Shown here one piece after another: positions 27,601-36,091 of a stretch of 64,000 bases of DNA (its first letter is position 1; every line of letters begins with the position of its first letter). Under the pieces are notes generated by a model. That model saw only the letters and a list, made by a program, of their open reading frames with translations. It was not told the origin of the DNA and made no database searches. Source of the stretch: Toxotes chatareus. Taxonomy: Eukaryota; Chordata; Actinopteri; Toxotidae. Where the stretch lies: assembly GCA_016801885.1 (NCBI GenBank), contig CM028893.1:13131950-13195949 (forward strand), in the 5' to 3' direction. The translations under genes and the position numbers were made by a program.

Positions 27601-29126
27601 ATTCTTTGTAGTATTTTGTTCATTTTAATATTTTAAGCTTGTTTGGCTTCTGAAGTGTAAATCCCTCTCATTTCAGGATTGTATTATTGCTTTTGGTTTT
27701 TACCAAGTGTACAAAATATATTTTAATACTTTAAATATATTTTAATAGATGGTGGTTTTATTAGTAAGCTGAGTTAGATGTTGATCTGTCTGTTGTCTAA
27801 AATATAATTAAGGATTTCCCGTCATTGGAACTGAAGGGCTTAGTTCAAACAATGGAAAACCACCATTAACCAAAAGTACACATCAGCAGGGGTGTCCATA
27901 TACTTTTGGCAGTAAAGTAGTGCTTCTACCTGTGCACCTGTAATTCCAAGTCTTTGCCACATGAGGGCGGTAACGAGTGGAAACGGTGCAGGAGCCCAGT
28001 GAAGAGTTTTACTCTGTGTCTCAGTCTCAGCTCAGAAAGAAGAAAAGTCAAACGCTGCTTCGGTTCATAAACTGCTAAACCTGTAAATACAGGCCGATAA
28101 AATCCTGACTGTGACTTTATTTAGTTATGGACACAATGCCTGAGTCAAACACATGCATGTGTCCAGCCCCACGCTGACACAAAGGACACCAAGAGCACAG
28201 CTTCTCACAGGTAACATGACAATGCAAACTAAACGCTTTGTCACCTTTAAACAGGTTCCCTTACTGAAGCTCAACTATCGCTTGTTGTTCCAGTGTTATC
28301 AGTTTATGACGCCTTCTATATGTTGGTTGTGACTCAGTTTGGTGTATGAATGAGCTGCATTTACATTTTAGTTGCCGACTGTGTTTCTGAACTGCAGCTT
28401 GACTCAGATCCTCACAGCTGAACATGCTCTCTCATGCTTTTGCAGCCCTTCGCTGTCTGATCTGATCTTGCGAAGAGGCAGGTCACAGCAGGCTCCTGCC
28501 CTGCCTGCATTTCTCCTAAATATCCTCACTTAAACAGCGTCTCTAACGAGGACAGACACATCTGAGTGCAGCAGCTGAAATGCTGAACGCTGCAGAGCTG
28601 TACAACACTCCACATTAGCTTTAAACATACATTTGAGAAAGCTTACTATGGTGGATGTTCTCTCCTCTCTCACCCTCCTTTTCTTTCTGTCTCTCTCAAA
28701 ATTTTCTCTCGTCTTTCTCTTTTCTACCCCACCATCCCACCATCCCTCCATCCCTCCGACCCTCTTCTTCTTCTTCTCTCTGCGACAGATGTCTGATATT
28801 TCCTGTTGGTCTGACCAGCGGGGGACTGTTTATCTAGAGGAGATGAGGAATGTCATGCATTCAGTGTTGACATGCACAAACACACACATATACACACACA
28901 CACAGACATGCACTTACAATCAAATACAATCAAGATCAGCAGCCAAAAAAAAAAAAAAAAAAATGAAGGTATGTCTTATCCTCATGCTTCAAATTTCATT
29001 CTGAATCCTGACAACAAAGATGGTAAAACCACCACCATCATCAAATCACCATCAAATCCCAAAGAGAGGAAGCAACTTCTGAACAAATAACTAAATAAAT
29101 CCATAAACAAGCTGCTGCAACCTCAA

Positions 29127-29187
<61 letters not shown>

Positions 29188-29299
29188 TGCACCTTGCTCA
29201 GTGCTGCTGAACATTATCCTCCGACTGCATGCTAAAGGCTTAGCCGCATACCAACCGGCACATTGACCTGGGATTAACTAAAACCAGGCTCCACCTGAG

Positions 29300-29336
<37 letters not shown>

Positions 29337-32300
29337 CATAGCTGTGTGGAGCTTAGTGTATAGTACAAACAGTATTAATGTATGTACAGTACAAGTTATT
29401 AGGATCTGACCGAATTCTGATCTGATGTAGAAACAAAGGGCAAAGAGGAAAAGAGAAAAAAAGGAGAGAGAATGAAAAAAGGAATTGAAAGAAATCAAGG
29501 AGTTGGAGATAAAGGAAAGGAGGGAGAAGAGAAAGCTGAAAGTGACGAGAGAAGAGGGAAAAGAAAATATCTACAGAGACAAAGAGAAAAGTGGAATAAA
29601 AATCAAAACAGAGTAGATTCAGAAAAGTATCACCTGACTGCAGGTCCCCTCAGCTATGGAGCTAAGTGGTTAATGCTATATTTCATCAGCATAAACTCCA
29701 GACAGTTGTAAACATAGCTCGGTTGTTTAGGTGAGGAATGAAGGAGGGATGGGATCAAATACTTTGGTTTGGCCTTTCCTTTACTGTGAAACGACTGTGA
29801 CTCCGCCTGGACAAGTATATCTAAGGTAATGTGGTAACTAAATATGTAAAGAAGCTATAGTCTCTCTCTCTCTCTCTCCAGCCCACCCTTTGTGTTCCCA
29901 TGTGGTTGTTGGGGAAACCCTGTTTCCCACTCAGAAGTGTGATGAAAGAAGCAGGTGGCCAAAATGGAAGAGCGAGCATTAAAAGTAGTGAGAGAATTAG
30001 AGAGAGAGAGAACAAGGAGAGAAAAACAGTGAAGAAGAGAGAACCAGACACTGTCCCACGCCACCTGTAGCTGACTGAGAGACATCGAGACTCATTTCAC
30101 TTCTCGCAGTCTCGCTTTTCTTTATGTGTGTGTTCAGTCGTATGACGCGAAGCAGTCAAAACAGCTTTCTGCCCCTCTGAAAGCAGGTCTGATGACTTCA
30201 TTTGTCTACAGGCATGCACAGGCTAACCCATACTGTGTGTGTCTGTTATAGCACTGCGCATGTGTGTGTGTGTGTGTTGTGCGTTATCGTTCCCTGCCAT
30301 CAGAGATGAGAGGGAGGCAGAGCAAGGACAAAAACTGCTATTTCATTTCAGGTCTCTTCCACTGTTCAAGTGAGGTTTACAGGCAAAACAACTGGTGGAT
30401 CTCGCTGTCAATCAATAGTCTTGTTCCTTATGAGCAAAATGAGTTATCATGCATGCATGTGATTTTATCAAAGTTTCCCTTGGTTGGTTTCTTTCTCTTT
30501 TTGTTTGTTCAGAAGGAGGAAGAGGAGGCGGTGGAGGTGTGAAATAAAACAAAGGAACAGATACTTTTAAGCAAAGCAGCAAAGACAAAAAAATTGTCAC
30601 CAGGCAGGTTTGATTTGTGCTTTTCATTCAGCTGCTGGTTTTAGAAGAAGGATGAGTGAGACGCAGAGGGAAAGATCACAAGACAACAGGCAAGACTGTA
30701 TGAGAAGAGGGAAAAGGTGGAGAGTTAAGACAGGGAGTGGAAAAGGACAGATGTAATGAAGAAAAGGCGGTTCAGATCATGAAGACTCACAAATATTAGT
30801 TCAGGTCAGGTCATTCTGCCATCAGGGAGGCTGTAAAACAGACAACTGTATATTCAGCAGGTAAAAGAAGAAACAGGAGAAGTTGATATCTGTAGATCGA
30901 GGTCATGAGCTGATCACAGACAGATTAAGAGTCCTCTTCCACTCTCGCCTCCCTCCCTTCGTCTCCGTAAAAAGAAAGAATGCAAAACAATAAATGTTTC
31001 CACTTACAGGGAAATTTGTCTTATATTTCTCTTGTTCTTTATTTGATTTCTCTCCTTCCACAGATTTCTCTCCTCGTTCTAACCATCTCATTTCACTGTG
31101 TCCCTGAGCAGCTCCCTGTGTTTCCTTTAAGCTGTAAAATTCCCTTTTCCCGAAAAAAGAAAGAGCGAAAATGAAGAAAAAAGAAAGAAAAGCATGATGT
31201 TCTCTCAGAAAAGGAGGTCAGGAAAACAGAGGAAGAAGGAAAAGGCAGGAGGTAAGGAGGACAGCATGTCTTGTGACTGTTCTGTGTAGGTGGACTTGTC
31301 AGGTAGCCCAGTGGACTGCAGCCACTCTCACACAAGCGAACACACAACCACAGTGTGTGTTCAGATGAAGGCGCTCACAGGAAACAAAAAAAAAAAAAAA
31401 CAAGCATGCTGTCTAGGTTCAAGAGCCAATGTATGACCACAAGGTATTTTATGTTGAAGTTCCAGATGTCTGATTTTTCCATTATCACCTGAATACATCA
31501 TAACAGTGGGCCAAAAACACACACACACACACAGACACACAGAGAGAGAGACACAAAATAAAAAACATAAACAAAACAAAAACAAACAAACAAGAAAAAA
31601 CGCTAAAGCACATTGTGAAGTGGAGCAAATCTCAGACCAGGATGATCAGCAAAAGCTCATCACAGGGGTCGAGTGAGACGAGCTGAATCAGACATCTGGG
31701 GACACGTCTCCCATCGTCAAACATATGGATGAATATAAATCAAAAACAAGTTTCACTCCCACATAAATCTCTCCAGTGTTTCTGCAGGTCTCAAAGAAAG
31801 AAGAACACTGGAAGTGTGAAAAGATCAAAGGAAGCGTCAAGCAGCAGGAACAAGATGAAGCAGATACAGACTGAGATACGGACGTCGTCATGGCTGCAGC
31901 TTACAGCAGCATCGAGGGGATCCATTCCAGAGAAAACACCATTGGTAAGGCGAACTTTAAAACTTGTTAAGCATTACAATTTTGAGCTACTATGACATTA
32001 GAAAATCCATAAACATTAGTGTTACTTAGCTCTGTTGCTCAGTTGGACTGATTCAGATCTGACAACATGAGGGGAGGATGAGTCATCTTTCAGCTGAGCT
32101 TTACGACATGCAAACACAACGTACAGCCACTTTCCACTGTTCAGTTTAGCCCTGGAGGTGAAACTGAAGGCGACTTGCAGGTGCCTTCATGGGTCACTGG
32201 CACTGCTGCCGACCTAACCCTAACCCTAACCCCACGAAGAAAGACAACCAAAACCAATGCTAACACAAGATGTTGGACAAACACAAATGAAGGAGTTGGA

Positions 32301-34126
32301 GAGGGGAGGCCACTCAGAGGGGCCTGGATTCAGCAGGCCAGAGGTGGAGGAGGGATACAACACTCCAACCTTAAAGTCTTACTAACCTTAATCTTTAACC
32401 TAATTCAGCTCAAATCCACAAAGAGCTCTGCTTTAATCTAAATAGTCTCAACGGTCTTCAAAGAAAGGCTGCTCAAACCTTTAAAGTGACCGCACTTTAA
32501 CCCCCCAGATCAGGGATTTCTGACTTTTAGAACCCTGAACAGATTTCGAGAAACCTTAAGTCTCTCACACGAAGCACACAGACCGGTTAAAGCTCACGGC
32601 TGTTGTCATGTGGGGGCCCATGAATAACACGGCTATGAGCTGCTTTTGGTGGTTGTAAAAAAGCAAAATGCTAAGCCAAGCAAAAAGCAGTCTAGACTGC
32701 TCAGAGATGTTTGTACTGATGAGAGGGGAAAGGCATAAAGAGAAAATATGATAAGAAAGAGATAAAGGGGGAAGACATGGCTGGCCTTTAAAGCCTCAGA
32801 GCAAACAACAAGGGATGGGGTAAATAAAGAGGGCTCTAATAAACACACACTGTTTACCCTCCTCTTAACGCTGAATGGAGGGGGGGGGCACAAGGGGTGA
32901 AAATGGGGTTTGAGGGTAAGTGACAGAAAGAGGTTTCTCGTGCAAAGAGAAGTGGAAAGAGATTAAATGAGGAAGCAGAGATTAGAACTGAAATAAAGAC
33001 TTTTCTATTGATCAGAAAACACCTGTACTGTGAGATTATTAAAAGATCTGTGTTTAATCCTTCACTCCTTCCTCTGTTACTGCGACTATTACCACTACTG
33101 TCACTACAGTTGGTACTGAAACTACAACTACTGCTATGACAGGTTTTATTTACACTACAACCTCTACCTCTGATACTATTTTGTCTCCAATAACACATCC
33201 TGTTATTACTGCATCTTTTACTATCACTACGTCTGCCTCCTCAGCAGTCCTGCTTCTTCCAGCTGTAAACAGAGAGAATGAGTGAGAAGGTAAATGAAGA
33301 GGAGGAGTGTATGTACTGGATCGGGGGTAATTAGCTGTCTAAACATTTGGCGTTAGCTCTCATTGACTTTTGTCCACCTGTTAATCCTAACGGCATCTTC
33401 AGCTCATTGACACCGCAGTGTGAGTTCTACCAGGAAACGCACACACACAGACACACACAGACACATTTGTGCACACACAAAGTACAAATACCTTCCTTTA
33501 TAATGTGTAAAGCCACAAGCTGCCTGTTTAAGGAGCCGTTCTCTCAAAGCTGCTGAGATAAAGATGGAATTTGTCTTCGAGAACAGATTCAGAGGCATGG
33601 AGGGAGATATAGACGATGGGTGAGTCCGAAATAAAGATGCATGTAGGTCCACACAGGAAAACGTCAGTAAAAAGCTGAAAAAGAACGGGCAATTCTGAAA
33701 TGAATCCTTTATCATTCAGTCTTTTCAGAATCTTGCTGCTTTATTTAAAGCAGTTTTTTACCCAAAAACCTGAGCTGAAAAATTACACCTGGAGAAACTG
33801 ATTATAACTCATACGTGTTTCTTCACACACAGGAAAAGAGAACGAGAACAGCAGGTGGATGGAGAAAGAGAAGAAGAGTCAAAAGCAGAGAAAAGAAGAA
33901 ATCCACACAAACAAACGACAGGAACTCAACCTCCTCTCACTCTCTCACTGGCAGATAAAGCTATGCAGTGTGAGTTAACATCACAGACAGCAATCTGAGG
34001 ATGTTATGGCTGGCTAAAATCTCTCTCTCACACACACAGGCATGACTGCCCAACCACCCACATGGGATCCCTAACCTTTCACGTGACCCTCATCCCAGGT
34101 GGAGTTTGTGGTGGGGAATCTGTCTG

Positions 34127-34159
<33 letters not shown>

Positions 34160-34346
34160 CGTGCGTTTGTGTGTGGGTGTACCTCCACATGCACAGGAAA
34201 GCATGCATCAAATTAAGTGTGTTTGTGGCTGTGCGGCATTACGGGTTCAAAGGAATGCCCCCAGGTATACATTACCGCTGAACTCCCTCACCTGGCTGCA
34301 TGCAGATTCATATCTAGGCAAGGATTAATACTGGACACACACACGT

Positions 34347-34381
<35 letters not shown>

Positions 34382-34727
34382 ACCTCCACCACCAAACAGC
34401 TATGAAATAGTGATGTGTTATAGAAGAAGCTAATGATTAAAAACTAAACGACAGTCAGACGCCTTTCTACACGTGCTGTGTTCAGTCCTGTGTTCAGTCC
34501 ATCTGTCCTTGTTCTCACTGTCCTGTGAAAACCGTGTGTCTCTCAAATCATAACTTTATATGCACTGGAGGAAAAAAAAAATTATTGGAGAGGGACAGAG
34601 GGACATCAGAGGCAGGTTGAATTCCAGCAGATAAGATTGGGTCATGCACACTGCTTCCACTGGGGGGCCTCAGAGAGCACTGTCATAGATAAGACATACC
34701 CAGGAGTATTGGGTATGAGGGGAAAGG

Positions 34728-34764
<37 letters not shown>

Positions 34765-34773
34765 CTGGGTGTC

Positions 34774-34808
<35 letters not shown>

Positions 34809-36057
34809 AGTCTTCCTTTTAACAGGCCCCTGCATCTTCCTTTTATCAGCATCTCTTCCTTTTTTGTCAAAATAATCTCAACTCAAGGTCCACTTACTAA
34901 TTTTTTCCCCCAGAGCTTTTCACCTGCATCTCACAGCCTGAGCAAAACTCGGCTCAGTCGTGAAAGCCATGAGAAATGGTCGAAAGCTCGTAAGTGGACC
35001 AAACTTCTTTTTCCAAAATCAAAGGATGGACTTTCACACTCTCCCTCTTTCTCCAAACCCTCTCTCCTCCTTTTCCGCCTCTTCTTCTTCTTCTTCTGCA
35101 TCCTCTCCCAGAGGGTGGGGTCAGCCACATTCCTGGGTACAAACCCTGAACTTTACATCTCCATGACAACAATAACAGCCGGTCTACCAGCTCAATCAGT
35201 CAACAAGTAAATCAACATGTCAGTCCGGACTCAATGATGATTTTTCAGACTTGTTAATAACCAAAACAGTAACTCTCTTAGAAGATGTGAAGTTGCCATA
35301 GAAACACTGGAAGCAAATAGAGTATGAAGATGTATAAAGTTTTCCTGCATGACTTGAAATATTTAAAGTCCCAACTCACTTACAGGCTCATGCCATACAT
35401 AGCTGCATTATAAACCTGAAAAACTCCAAGCCTACAGGCTTGATTGGACACGCCTTGTGTGGGCGGGGTCACGCTAATCAGCACGCCGCCTCATGCATTA
35501 TTAATGAATGGTGAATCTTCAGTATATAGAGCCTGTTGGAACATTACATGAGAAGCCTAAGCGTGACACACAAACACACAGCGCACAGATTCTGACTCGC
35601 AGTTTGATGATACAGCTGCTTCATACTGAGATGTCAGAGATGTGAGGTTAGAGAGCTGCAGCTGGGATGAAGAGCCAGTCATTTCAACAAATACAGTGTG
35701 AAGAGGGGTAAAGTATGCGCAGTCACAAACACATCACACTCCTCCTGGATCTCTGCTCCCAGATACATCTGCAGTGCAAAGAGGATTTCACCTTGATTCC
35801 ATATTAACTGATACTAGAGCCACCGGAGTCACGCTCCTGCTGCCCTGACTGCACAGAATCCAAACCTACAGGATGCTGGGAGCAAAATCAACCAATAAAG
35901 GCGGCTTTTATTTATCCGTACACTTCAGCATGTGTCAGTGACCAGCTGCTGTCATACACCTGCAAGGGAAATACACCTGCGCAAACTTTCAGAAAAATCT
36001 TCCACTTCAGGGATGGAAAAAAGGTCTTTCATTAGGATGTTACAACACTAAATCATC

Positions 36058-36091
<34 letters not shown>

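Noticed and set aside
28872..29090. Short Lys/His-rich plus-strand open frame
   Set aside because: Coded largely by a CA repeat and a poly-A run.
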